Positions 27,561 to 35,922 of a stretch of 64,000 nucleotides of DNA are shown here, piece after piece. A model generated the notes under the pieces. It was not told the origin of the DNA and made no database searches. It was given only the letters and a program-made list of their open reading frames with translations. The stretch lies in assembly GCA_947455145.1 (NCBI GenBank), contig CANGME010000001.1, positions 186,001 through 250,000 of the forward strand, read 5' to 3'. This DNA is from Comamonadaceae bacterium. GTDB lineage: Bacteria; Pseudomonadota; Gammaproteobacteria; Burkholderiales; Burkholderiaceae_C. A program made the position numbers and the translations under genes. The stretch's first letter is position 1. Each line of letters opens with the position of its first letter.

Positions 27561-27595
27561 GTTAAACCAAGAGGGCTAGGCTCAGGTCGCTCAAA

Positions 27596-27952
27596 TTACG
27601 GATTACCAAGAACACCGTCGTCGGCAATGGACTCGTGGTCTCTGTTGCTTCTGAGTCGCCCCAAGGTTTTCTCCAAAGCGCTGCGCAGCTTATCGCTCGC
27701 GCCCCGAAAAGCTGCATCCTGAGTCGGCGCATGATGGCTGACGGCCACAGGCGAGTGATGTCCCAGACGGGCCTCCATGGTGCAGCGCGTCTCACCACCT
27801 GCTTTGCTGGCAGCCTCTTTACTTAGATGGACCTCCACCCGGGTGATATCGTTTTTGAAATGGCTCATTGAGTTCGTGAGTTCAGACTCTGCCCATCGAA
27901 TCAACGCTTCTTTGTTTTCAATTCCGTTACTGGTATTCACTTGAATTTGCAT
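27596..27952 (-). CDS. HPF/RaiA-family ribosome-associated protein
   Basis: 118-residue protein of the S30AE/HPF fold, which binds the small subunit and promotes ribosome inactivation in stationary phase. The start at 27950-27952 has AGGAG 9 bases upstream and gives MQIQVNTSNG, matching the beta1-alpha1 of the family; an ATG 22 codons earlier has no such site. ITRVEVHLSKE and RCTMEARLGHHSPVAV fit beta strands 2 and 3. A second, distant paralogue of housekeeping HPF is common in this group. Confidence 0.82.
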   Translation of the reverse strand: MQIQVNTSNGIENKEALIRWAESELTNSMSHFKNDITRVEVHLSKEAASKAGGETRCTMEARLGHHSPVAVSHHAPTQDAAFRGASDKLRSALEKTLGRLRSNRDHESIADDGVLGNP

Positions 27953-28028
27953 GCTGCTTAACTCCTGATTGAGAATCGAACCGTATTGATGAATTTCAAC
28001 AGCTTGATTTTGAACCAAATATTAACCA

Positions 28029-28475
28029 TCAATCAGTATGAATTTTTTGATGACCAGCAACTAACTTGTTGATCAAGGTCAAAAATTGTGTTTGCTCGAC
28101 TTGATCAAGCGGGCTCAGCAAGCGCTTTTGCACCCGACTCACATCGCGTTTCATTTTTTGCGCAGCAATCTCACCTTCTGGAGTGATCCAGATGCGTTTG
28201 CGGCGGTGGTCAACCGGATCAAGATTACGTCGAACCCAGCCCTTGGCTTCAAGTCGGAAAATCACAGCACCAGAAGTGGCTGCATCCAACACCACCCGTG
28301 TAGCCAAGGTGACTTGATCTATGCCTGGTGTATCGATCAAAACATTAAGAATAGCAAACTGAATCGAAGTCACCTCAAACTCAACCGTTTCATCCATGAA
28401 GATAGCAATGGATAACTGATGGGCACGACGGATCAAGTATCCGGGCGCATGCTTAAAATCAAAACTTTTTGACAT
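28029..28475 (-). CDS. MarR-family transcriptional regulator
   Basis: Winged-helix regulator of 148 residues. The recognition region TLATRVVLDAATSGAVIFRL and the wing DPVDHRRKRIWIT (the DxRxxR motif of MarR) are visible. Members commonly respond to aromatic acids or stress. It is 84 bases from the end of the asparaginase gene, and the HPF-type gene lies downstream on the same strand; no catabolic operon is adjacent, so the target is not evident. Confidence 0.9.
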   Translation of the reverse strand: MSKSFDFKHAPGYLIRRAHQLSIAIFMDETVEFEVTSIQFAILNVLIDTPGIDQVTLATRVVLDAATSGAVIFRLEAKGWVRRNLDPVDHRRKRIWITPEGEIAAQKMKRDVSRVQKRLLSPLDQVEQTQFLTLINKLVAGHQKIHTD

Positions 28476-28559
28476 GTTTGCAGTTTATTGACTCACATGA
28501 TGCTTTCGATCATCTTCCCCAGAATGTCGTACATCACAAGATTGTGACGCCCTGAATCA

Positions 28560-29555
28560 TCAAATTCGCGCAAGATTTACAGCGTCCATCAACCTAAGGA
28601 TCAAAGCCACCCGAGCCTTAACCGGCGACAACCCCTGTGAATCTTGAAAAATTCCACCTTGTTTTTCAGAAATCCCCCCTGCTAAACATCGGCTAGCAAT
28701 CACGACTCTAACGCCAGAAGCCTGTGCCCCAAGCAGGGCTGGCACCAATGAATGATGAAGAGTTCCATTACCCGTGGCAGCAACTACCAACCCCTGAACC
28801 ACTGGCGAGCCGAAGCGTTGCGCCACATCAGATGCAACCAGCGCATTGATGGTTGCTCCTTGAGCAGCGGCGTAGCTCAGCACAATTTCCACGCGCGGCC
28901 ACACAGTCATGCGCGCTATTTTTTGGATAAATTCTTGTGAATACTTCAATTGGTTTTCAGGCCAACTTCCCTTTAAATAAACATGTCCGTCCTGCACATG
29001 ACCAACAACATCCGCATCCCCTGAGCTAAAAGCATCCAACCGAGTCGGGTGGACCTTTTGTACAGCTTTGGCGCTGTGAATCTTGCCCGCGCACACCACC
29101 ATCACACCCTGGGCTTCGGGATAAGTGGCCACGGTCAAAGCATCTATTAAGTTCTGTGGCCCATCAGCATCCATCGCATTCGCTGGGCGCATGGCACAGG
29201 TCAACACCACTGGCTTCGTTGAAGAAAGAACAACGTGCAATAAATAAGCAGTCTCTTCCAAAGTATCCGTGCCATGTGTAATGACCAGACCCTGAACGTC
29301 TGCTTGAGCAAGCCAGTAGGTGCAACGCAAGATCAAAAGCTGCCAAATCTCCGTATCCATGTCTTTGCTGTCAATCTGCGCCACCTGCTCTGCGTATAGA
29401 TCGCAAGGCAATTGTGCAAACTCTGGCACAGAGGTTAGCAAGGTCCCCACACTTCTAACGGCAGATGTATAGCCCATGTCGTCAGCACCTTCTATCTCAC
29501 CGGCAATCGTACCGCCAGTACCCAAAACAACTATTTTTTGACGTTTCACTTGCAA
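28560..29555 (-). CDS. L-asparaginase
   Basis: Hydrolyses asparagine to aspartate and ammonia. 331 residues; nucleophile loop LGTGGTIAG at about 12-20, ITHGTDTLEETAYLL carrying the second catalytic Thr and Asp, and AMRPANAMDADGP. No signal peptide, so cytosolic. No ATG exists near the correct N-terminus; TTG at 29553-29555 or GTG at 29547-29549 must be used, and no good ribosome binding site is seen. The start codon lies 12 bases from a LexA box, so SOS control is possible. Confidence 0.93.
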   Translation of the reverse strand: MQVKRQKIVVLGTGGTIAGEIEGADDMGYTSAVRSVGTLLTSVPEFAQLPCDLYAEQVAQIDSKDMDTEIWQLLILRCTYWLAQADVQGLVITHGTDTLEETAYLLHVVLSSTKPVVLTCAMRPANAMDADGPQNLIDALTVATYPEAQGVMVVCAGKIHSAKAVQKVHPTRLDAFSSGDADVVGHVQDGHVYLKGSWPENQLKYSQEFIQKIARMTVWPRVEIVLSYAAAQGATINALVASDVAQRFGSPVVQGLVVAATGNGTLHHSLVPALLGAQASGVRVVIASRCLAGGISEKQGGIFQDSQGLSPVKARVALILRLMDAVNLARI

Positions 29556-29566
29556 ATTTCTAAAAA

Positions 29567-29582
29567 CTGGTTAAAAATACAG
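29567..29582. promoter_or_regulatory. LexA box 1
   Basis: CTGGTTAAAAATACAG fits the CTG-N10-CAG core of the proteobacterial SOS box (CTGT-N8-ACAG with one mismatch). It lies 51 bases before the lexA ATG and 12 bases before the asparaginase start on the other strand, consistent with lexA autorepression. A weak -35 (TTGCAA, 29550-29555) and -10 (TAAAAA, 29572-29577) for lexA would overlap it. Confidence 0.85.
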
Positions 29583-29585
29583 TTA

Positions 29586-29601
29586 CTGGTTATTATCCCA
29601 G
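29586..29601. promoter_or_regulatory. LexA box 2
   Basis: CTGGTTATTATCCCAG again has CTG-N10-CAG, centred 19 bases from box 1, nearly two helical turns, as in other lexA promoters with tandem operators. On the minus strand it covers GATAAT, a plausible -10 for the asparaginase gene. Confidence 0.8.
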
Positions 29602-29632
29602 TTCCAAGAATCCCCTTACCCAAGGAGCCAAC

Positions 29633-30313
29633 ATGATGGAGCAGACACTCTTTCCAGTCAAACTCACCGCTCGTCAACAGCAAATTCTGGAACTTATCCA
29701 GAGCGCTGTTGCTCGTACAGGCGCTCCTCCAACGCGCGCAGAAATCGCAACTGAGTTGGGGTTTAAATCCGCTAACGCTGCCGAGGAACACCTACAAGCC
29801 CTAGCCCGAAAAGGCGTTATAGAACTGGTAAGCGGCACATCACGCGGCATCCGACTCAAGAGCGACACACTTCGCTCCATCAACGAATCCCGCACTAAAC
29901 AGTTCACTCTGCCCAGCTTTGCCCAGCTCGCCCTACCCCTCATTGGGCGGGTGGCTGCTGGCTCACCGATTCTCGCGCAGGAACATGTCGATCAAACCTA
30001 TTACGTTGAAAACAGCCTGTTCCAGCGCAAACCCGACTATCTACTCAAGGTCCGCGGCATGTCCATGCGTGACGCTGGCATCATGGATGGCGACCTCCTG
30101 GCCGTGCAAGCTAGCAAAGAAGCCAAAAATGGACAAATCGTGGTGGCACGGTTGGGTGACGAGGTCACAGTCAAGCGCTTTCGGCGCAACAAGCACCTGA
30201 TCGAACTCCACCCCGAAAACCCCGACTACCAAACCATCGTGGTCGAACCTGGTGAGCCTTTTGAGATCGAGGGCTTGGCCGTTGGCCTGATCCGCAACAC
30301 CATGCTCATGTAA
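29633..30313 (+). CDS. lexA: SOS repressor LexA
   Basis: Represses DNA-damage genes and self-cleaves when RecA is activated. 226 residues. N-terminal winged [16 protein letters not shown] and [20 protein letters not shown]. Cleavage site Ala109-Gly110 in GRVAAGSP; catalytic Ser144 (GMSMRDAGI) and Lys181 (VTVKRF). All residues needed for autocleavage are present. Translation may start at this ATG or the next codon (also Met). Two LexA boxes lie upstream, implying autoregulation. Confidence 0.97.
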   Translation: MMEQTLFPVKLTARQQQILELIQSAVARTGAPPTRAEIATELGFKSANAAEEHLQALARKGVIELVSGTSRGIRLKSDTLRSINESRTKQFTLPSFAQLALPLIGRVAAGSPILAQEHVDQTYYVENSLFQRKPDYLLKVRGMSMRDAGIMDGDLLAVQASKEAKNGQIVVARLGDEVTVKRFRRNKHLIELHPENPDYQTIVVEPGEPFEIEGLAVGLIRNTMLM

Positions 30314-30342
30314 CGCCCACGCAAGAACCCGAAAGACCCATC

Positions 30343-30642
30343 ATGAACATCGCTTTATTTGCGACCCCGATCCTGTGGTCGCCGCTCCAAGAATTGCTGC
30401 GCCGATTTATGCCGAGTGAATTCCACGCCCGTATTGCAAAGCGCCCGGCATCCCGTGCCGCCAGCATCCAAGCCTGCCCCCAACCCGAGCGGCTGGTGCA
30501 TCGCAAACCTTTAAGAGTCGTCCGAATTTTGGAAGCCAATCAATCATCCACCCAAGTTGGTCGCATGGTGATCTCTGGCCGCATGGCCGACGTTTGCGCC
30601 GAACTCGACCGGTTGGCTGCTTGCGAAGCTGCGCAGCATTGA
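30343..30642 (+). CDS. Small uncharacterised protein encoded after lexA
   Basis: 99 residues, basic, beginning 29 bases after the lexA stop. I do not recognise a function. The N-terminal MNIALFATPILWSPLQELL is weakly hydrophobic; the middle is Arg/Pro-rich; the C-terminal GRMVISGRMADVCAELDRLA looks like a conserved helix and resembles a tail I associate with Comamonadaceae unknowns. No separate promoter is evident, so it probably shares the SOS-controlled lexA transcript. Position resembles that of sulA after lexA in Pseudomonas, but no SulA similarity is visible. Confidence 0.65.
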   Translation: MNIALFATPILWSPLQELLRRFMPSEFHARIAKRPASRAASIQACPQPERLVHRKPLRVVRILEANQSSTQVGRMVISGRMADVCAELDRLAACEAAQH

Positions 30643-30724
30643 AATTAAAAAATCATTCACCTTTAGCAATAAAACGCTGGTCCAGTTGAGGAAATCGGTG
30701 AGCGACACAAGGCACAATAGCGAC

Positions 30725-31732
30725 ATGAATATTGTGATTTTGGACGATTATCAGGACGCCGTTCGCAAGCTCGAATGTGCAGTCAAGCTCGAAGCCTATC
30801 CCGCCAAGGTGTTTACCAACACGGTCAAAGGGCTAGGCCAACTCTCAGTTCGCCTGCGCGATGCCGATGTGATCGTGCTGATCCGCGAACGCACGCACAT
30901 GTCGCGCGCGCTGATTGAAAAGCTCCCCAAACTCAAACTGATTGTTCAAACCGGTCGGATTGGCAGCCACATTGACATTGCTGCCTGCACTGAGCGCGGC
31001 ATTGCTGTGGCTGAGGGCACCGGCTCCCCTGTGGCACCCGCTGAATTGACTTGGGCCTTGATCATGTCGGCCATGCGTCGCCTGCCTCAATATATTGGCA
31101 ATTTGAAACACGGCGCCTGGCAGCAGTCCGGCCTTAAAACCGGCTCTATGCCTCCCAACTTTGGACTTGGCACAGTCCTCAAGGGGAAAACCCTGGGAAT
31201 TTGGGGATACGGAAAAATTGGACAACTGGTCGCAAGCTATGGGCGCGTCTTTGGCATGCGAGTCGTGATCTGGGGGCGTGAGCCCTCACGTGAAAAAGCG
31301 GTGATGGATGGTTACGAGACTGCGGACAGCCGAGAGGGATTTTTTTCAAACTGTGACGTGGTCTCCTTACACCTGCGTCTGAATGAAGAAACCACCGGGA
31401 TTGTCACATTAGAAGACATGTTGAAAATGAAACCTACCGCACTCATGGTCAATACCTCGCGCGCCGAACTGATCGAGCCCAACGCGTTGCTAAGCGCACT
31501 CAACCGTGGCAACCCGGGCATGGCTGCAATCGACGTGTTTGAAGCGGAACCGATTTTGCAAGGACATGCGTTGCTTCGTCTAGAGAACTGTATCTGCACG
31601 CCACATATTGGCTACGTTGAGCAGGACAACTACGAACTCTACTTTGGAACCGCCTTCGACAACGTGGTGAATTTCATCAAAGGAACACCCACCAATATCG
31701 TCAACCCAGGTGCCCTTCAGGTTAGACGTTAG
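30725..31732 (+). CDS. D-2-hydroxyacid dehydrogenase family protein
   Basis: NAD-dependent D-isomer-specific 2-hydroxyacid dehydrogenase, 335 residues from the ATG at 30725 (MNIVILDDYQ); an upstream start adds 13 atypical residues. Rossmann motif GIWGYGKIGQLV, catalytic Arg in NTSRAEL, Glu in DVFEAEP and His in TPHIGY are present. Typical relatives are phosphoglycerate-dehydrogenase-like and hydroxypyruvate-reductase-like enzymes; lack of a C-terminal ACT domain argues against biosynthetic SerA. Substrate unknown. Confidence 0.9.
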   Translation: MNIVILDDYQDAVRKLECAVKLEAYPAKVFTNTVKGLGQLSVRLRDADVIVLIRERTHMSRALIEKLPKLKLIVQTGRIGSHIDIAACTERGIAVAEGTGSPVAPAELTWALIMSAMRRLPQYIGNLKHGAWQQSGLKTGSMPPNFGLGTVLKGKTLGIWGYGKIGQLVASYGRVFGMRVVIWGREPSREKAVMDGYETADSREGFFSNCDVVSLHLRLNEETTGIVTLEDMLKMKPTALMVNTSRAELIEPNALLSALNRGNPGMAAIDVFEAEPILQGHALLRLENCICTPHIGYVEQDNYELYFGTAFDNVVNFIKGTPTNIVNPGALQVRR

Positions 31733-31740
31733 TCAAGTGG

Positions 31741-33495
31741 TTACACCTGCCAAATAACGCTTTGCTTTTGACGGCCTAATTGCTCCTGTGTATGCGGTGA
31801 GTCCGATTGACTCTGTGCAACTGCTCGCAAAAGCAACAAATCACGGAACGCCTGAAGATCGACGATTTCCTCATTTTCTGCGCTGGGGTCGGCATAGATA
31901 AACGTGTTGATCACATCTACTACCTGCGCAGAGAACCAATAAAAACTTATTTGTGCGACCACCTCTTCGTATGACGTCAAATCTTTGCCTTCACTTCTAA
32001 AACCAGCATAGTCAGGCACTCGGGCTTTGAATAACTGCCCGAACCTATCGCTCAAGACTCTGAAGTCATCTCTCATCCCCATTGAGTGATATATCTTGAG
32101 TAGGTCCAGATAAAGCATAGGATTTATTTTTTCGTCGTCATGAATCGCAGAGTTTAAAATTTCTATCGCTACTTCAGTCTGCCCCAAAGAAACCAAAAAA
32201 TCGGCATGTTGACGGGGATCTGTTTTAGTAATTGGTTTGTTGATTTGTGATTTTTTTTCGCTGCCGTTCATTGATTTAGTTTTAAGCGTTTCTGTAATCT
32301 CATCTGCAAGTTCAGGCACTGCACCCACAGCTTGCGGAAATGGTAGAAGATTGTCTAAATCAACATGTGAAAAGTCAGTGCTTTTGGCGGCTTCACTCAC
32401 ATTGACGGCGTCCACTTGAACAACGGGAGCCGGTTGACTCTGCACGGGCACAACCTTGACTGGCTTGGTATGTGCCGCATCTGCTGACTCAAACCAAGCT
32501 TCAGCGATCATGGAATTGGCCTGAGATTGACGTCGCAGTAAATAAGCCAGATAAGCCAAGGTGGCAATCAAAAAAACCAGCAAAGCATAGACAAATCCGT
32601 TGTCATAACGCTCAGACTCGGCCTGCTTTAGTCGCTCACGCAGCATCAACATACTTTGATCACTCTTGATCACCTGTGCTTGCATGGACAAAACATCCTC
32701 CTCCAATTTTTTAAAACGTTGTGCATCCAGAGTTTGCGTAAGACTCTGGGTTAACACATCAGCAGGCAACTCGGGCAACTGAATAGGCGTTGAATGAATT
32801 AATAACTTTTGTTGAACCCGCTCAAAACGCAATTCAAGCGGCTCCAGGGGATCAAGACTTAGGCGTGACTTGCCCGATGGTGTCCTTGTGGCTGACTGAG
32901 CAGAAGATTTTCTGAAGTTATCAGGCCTTCTGGCAGATGGTTGCACCAGCGACTGCCTATTCAATATTTGAGATTGAGTTCGTGCTCTTGGAATGGGTGC
33001 AACAATTGCCGACAGTGCGGAGTCGCTCGACACGGACGAAAAAACCTGGGGTGAAGTAATCGCGCTAGTGCTCAACGCAACGCCAATTGCACTTGTATTG
33101 CTTGCCGGGTTTACAGGTAGATCTGCCAAGATCACATATCGACGAGCAGTTTTAGCTGAGCAGCCTGCCTTCAAGTTGATTGAAACTACAGGTTCATTGA
33201 CTGGGTTTAGTGATTGGATCCGAATCGTGCTGACAGCAGTCTGCGGGGGTGACTCAAGACTTACACGGACACTTGCAGCAGGCTGCTGCAATTCACCGTA
33301 ACTGACTTCTACATCAAAGCATGATGAGTCTGAACGGCTGGACTCATCCAACTGCACTGCAACGCGTAAATCCAATGCCTGCCCAACCCACGCAACGCCG
33401 CGGATCTCACCCAAAGACAGGGCGGAAGCGCAAAAGGGTAGGCTAAGCAGAAAAACACTTAGAACTTTATTTTTCAACTTCAACACGGACTCCAA
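31741..33495 (-). CDS. FimV-like membrane protein
   Basis: 584 residues. N-terminal signal sequence to about residue 25, then a periplasmic region beginning LSLGEIRGVAWVGQALDLRV that matches the FimV N-terminal domain pattern. A Ser/Arg-rich linker (130-215), a likely coiled coil (260-295), one membrane helix (301-320) and a cytoplasmic part with TPR-like helices (430-520, containing LVSLGQTEVAIEILNSAI). FimV scaffolds type IV pili and polar functions, but this version is short and lacks a LysM domain that I can see. No pilus gene is adjacent. Divergent from the next gene. Confidence 0.72.
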   Translation of the reverse strand: MESVLKLKNKVLSVFLLSLPFCASALSLGEIRGVAWVGQALDLRVAVQLDESSRSDSSCFDVEVSYGELQQPAASVRVSLESPPQTAVSTIRIQSLNPVNEPVVSINLKAGCSAKTARRYVILADLPVNPASNTSAIGVALSTSAITSPQVFSSVSSDSALSAIVAPIPRARTQSQILNRQSLVQPSARRPDNFRKSSAQSATRTPSGKSRLSLDPLEPLELRFERVQQKLLIHSTPIQLPELPADVLTQSLTQTLDAQRFKKLEEDVLSMQAQVIKSDQSMLMLRERLKQAESERYDNGFVYALLVFLIATLAYLAYLLRRQSQANSMIAEAWFESADAAHTKPVKVVPVQSQPAPVVQVDAVNVSEAAKSTDFSHVDLDNLLPFPQAVGAVPELADEITETLKTKSMNGSEKKSQINKPITKTDPRQHADFLVSLGQTEVAIEILNSAIHDDEKINPMLYLDLLKIYHSMGMRDDFRVLSDRFGQLFKARVPDYAGFRSEGKDLTSYEEVVAQISFYWFSAQVVDVINTFIYADPSAENEEIVDLQAFRDLLLLRAVAQSQSDSPHTQEQLGRQKQSVIWQV

Positions 33496-33598
33496 CCATG
33501 AACTTCACACAAAACTTCGGTCTAGATAGTAACCCGCAACCCAACTGTCTGAATGCAACTCAAGGGTACCGCCTCGCAGGGCTGTAATAATCCAAGAA

Positions 33599-35119
33599 AT
33601 GAACCCTATCTATCCAACTATTGCGATTATCGGCGCCGGTGCCATGGGCCGAGGCATTGCCCAAATCGCGGCCCAGGCCGGTAGCACCGTCATCTTGTAC
33701 GACACGCAAGCCGCCGCCCTGGTGGCCGCGCAACAAGCTATTGAGAGCCAATGGGACAAGCTGCGTGACAAAGGCCGACTCGACGAGTCACAAACCGCCA
33801 CCTACAAATCGCGTTTACGCTGTGCTTCGGCCCTGAGCGACTTGGCTCAGTGCGACCTGGTGGTCGAGGCCATCATCGAGCGCCTTGACATCAAGATGGC
33901 CTTGTTTGCAGATTTGGAAGCCATCGTTCGCCCCGATGCCGTGCTGGTCACTAACACGTCGTCACTCTCGGTCACGGCCATCGCCGCCAAGCTCAAACAC
34001 CCCCAGCGTTTCGCCGGTTTTCACTTCTTTAACCCTGTGCCCCTGATGAAAGTGGTGGAAGTAATTCAAGGCCTCAAGACCGATGCCACCGTGTGCGACG
34101 CCTTATCGCAATACGCCCGGCAAATGGGCCACACGCCAGTCGCTGCGCAAGACACGCCCGGCTTCATCGTCAACCACGCGGGCCGGGGCTATGGCACTGA
34201 GGCGCTGCGCATCGTGGTCGAAGGCGTTGCCGACTTTGCCACGATTGACCGCATCTTGCGCGACCAAGTCGGCTTCAAACTCGGCCCCTTCGAGTTGATG
34301 GACCTCACCGCGCTGGATGTCTCGCACCCCGTCATGGAGTCGATCTACCACCAGTACTTTGAAGAACCCCGCTACCGCCCCAGCGTCATCACCGCGCAGC
34401 GGCTGGCCGGTGGCGTGCTGGGCCGCAAAACTGGTGAAGGTTTTTACCGCTATGAGGCCGGTGTAGCCCAAATCAGCCCAGAGCCTGCTGTGCCCGTGGT
34501 GGCCGACATGCCGCCAGTGTGGGTCTCTCCGCGCGCCGCGCGCCGCGCCGAGTTACTTCAACTGCTGAAAAAACTGGGCGCACAAATCGAGACTGGTGTA
34601 TCACCCTCGCCCACCGCGCTCACCTTGGTGGCCCCGCTCGGCTTTGACGTGACCACGGTGGCCGTGGTGGAGCGCCTAGACCCGGCGCGCACTGTGGGCA
34701 TCGACCTGCTGGTGGACGACGCCACCACTAAGCGCCGCGTGCTGGCCACCAACCCCGCCACTCGTGTTGACATGCGTGACGCGGCCCACGCTTTGTTGGC
34801 GCGCGACGGCAAGGCCGTGAGCGTGATACGTGACAGCGCGGGCTTTGTCACCCAGCGCGTCGTGGCCAACATCGTCAACATCGCCACCGACATTTGCCAG
34901 CAGCGGGTGTGCACCCCTGCTGACCTGGAAACCGCTGTAACCTTGGGTCTGGGCTACCCACTCGGCCCACTGGCCATGGGCAACCTCTATGGACCCACCA
35001 ATGTGCTGGAGGTGCTGTTCAATATGCAAACCGTCTATGGCGACCCACGCTATCGCCCCAGCCCTTGGCTGCGCCGTCGCGGTGCCATTGGCCTGAGCTT
35101 GATGCACGAAGAGGAATAA
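33599..35119 (+). CDS. 3-hydroxyacyl-CoA dehydrogenase, PaaH type
   Basis: NAD-dependent oxidation of 3-hydroxyacyl-CoA. 506 residues: Rossmann motif IIGAGAMGRGIAQIAAQAG, catalytic His in GFHFFNPVPLMK, then two copies of the C-terminal helical domain (about 190-285 and 405-500), the architecture of PaaH (3-hydroxyadipyl-CoA dehydrogenase) and related PHB-type enzymes. It lacks an enoyl-CoA hydratase domain. The enoyl-CoA hydratase gene starts 7 bases after the stop, so the pair likely works in one beta-oxidation sequence. No other paa gene is in view. Confidence 0.92.
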   Translation: MNPIYPTIAIIGAGAMGRGIAQIAAQAGSTVILYDTQAAALVAAQQAIESQWDKLRDKGRLDESQTATYKSRLRCASALSDLAQCDLVVEAIIERLDIKMALFADLEAIVRPDAVLVTNTSSLSVTAIAAKLKHPQRFAGFHFFNPVPLMKVVEVIQGLKTDATVCDALSQYARQMGHTPVAAQDTPGFIVNHAGRGYGTEALRIVVEGVADFATIDRILRDQVGFKLGPFELMDLTALDVSHPVMESIYHQYFEEPRYRPSVITAQRLAGGVLGRKTGEGFYRYEAGVAQISPEPAVPVVADMPPVWVSPRAARRAELLQLLKKLGAQIETGVSPSPTALTLVAPLGFDVTTVAVVERLDPARTVGIDLLVDDATTKRRVLATNPATRVDMRDAAHALLARDGKAVSVIRDSAGFVTQRVVANIVNIATDICQQRVCTPADLETAVTLGLGYPLGPLAMGNLYGPTNVLEVLFNMQTVYGDPRYRPSPWLRRRGAIGLSLMHEEE

Positions 35120-35126
35120 CAGCACC

Positions 35127-35906
35127 ATGAGCGCATCCCTCTTAAGCACCAGCCAGGGCCGCACCATGGTGCTAACCCTATCCAACCCAGGGCATCGAAA
35201 TGCTTTAGCCCCCGAGATCTATGCCGCTGGCGTAGAAGCCTTGAGCGTGGCCGAGAACAGCCCCGAAGTTCGCAGTGTCGTCATTACCGGCGAGGGTAGT
35301 TTGTTCAGCGCGGGCGGCAACCTGGAGCGCCTTCAGAGCAACCGCACCAAAGACCCTTCTATTCAAGCGCAAAGCATCGAAGGGCTGCACAACTGGATCG
35401 AGGCCATTCGCACCTTCCCCAAGCCCGTGATTGCTGCTGTTGAAGGCGCAGCAGCCGGGGCCGGGTTTTCACTCGCCTTGGCCTGCGACTTCATCGTGGC
35501 CGCCAACAACGCCGTGTTTGTCATGGCCTACAGCAACATCGCTCTCTCCCCGGATGGCGGTGGCAGTTGGAGTCTGGCCCGCAGCCTGCCGCGCCAGCTA
35601 GCAACCGAGCTGCTGATGTGCGGCGAGCGCATCGGGGCGCAGCGCTTACATGACTTGGGCGTGGTCAATCAAGTCACCCTGCCCGGTAGCGCCTTGCAAG
35701 ACGCCCTGCTCTTGGCAGACAAGCTCAACGCCCGCGCGCCCAATGCTTTGGCCAGCATCAAAGAGTTGCTCACCGAGGCGCCCTTCACTCCGCTGAACCA
35801 GCAACTTGCCCTTGAGCGCGATCATTTCGTGAGCAACCTGCACCACACCAATGCGGGCATCGGCATCTCTGCTTTTCTAAGCAAACAAACGCCTCGATTC
35901 GAATAA
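35127..35906 (+). CDS. Enoyl-CoA hydratase/isomerase
   Basis: Crotonase-fold enzyme, 259 residues. Oxyanion-hole segments FSAGGNLERL and AVEGAAAGAGFSLALACDF are clear; the second catalytic glutamate normally present in hydratases is replaced in the NIALSPDGGGSW region by Asp/Gly, so an isomerase or other crotonase chemistry is possible. It is co-transcribed with the 3-hydroxyacyl-CoA dehydrogenase gene and followed closely by a phosphotransferase gene. Confidence 0.88.
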   Translation: MSASLLSTSQGRTMVLTLSNPGHRNALAPEIYAAGVEALSVAENSPEVRSVVITGEGSLFSAGGNLERLQSNRTKDPSIQAQSIEGLHNWIEAIRTFPKPVIAAVEGAAAGAGFSLALACDFIVAANNAVFVMAYSNIALSPDGGGSWSLARSLPRQLATELLMCGERIGAQRLHDLGVVNQVTLPGSALQDALLLADKLNARAPNALASIKELLTEAPFTPLNQQLALERDHFVSNLHHTNAGIGISAFLSKQTPRFE

Positions 35907-35922
35907 AAATAGGGATGCCCGC

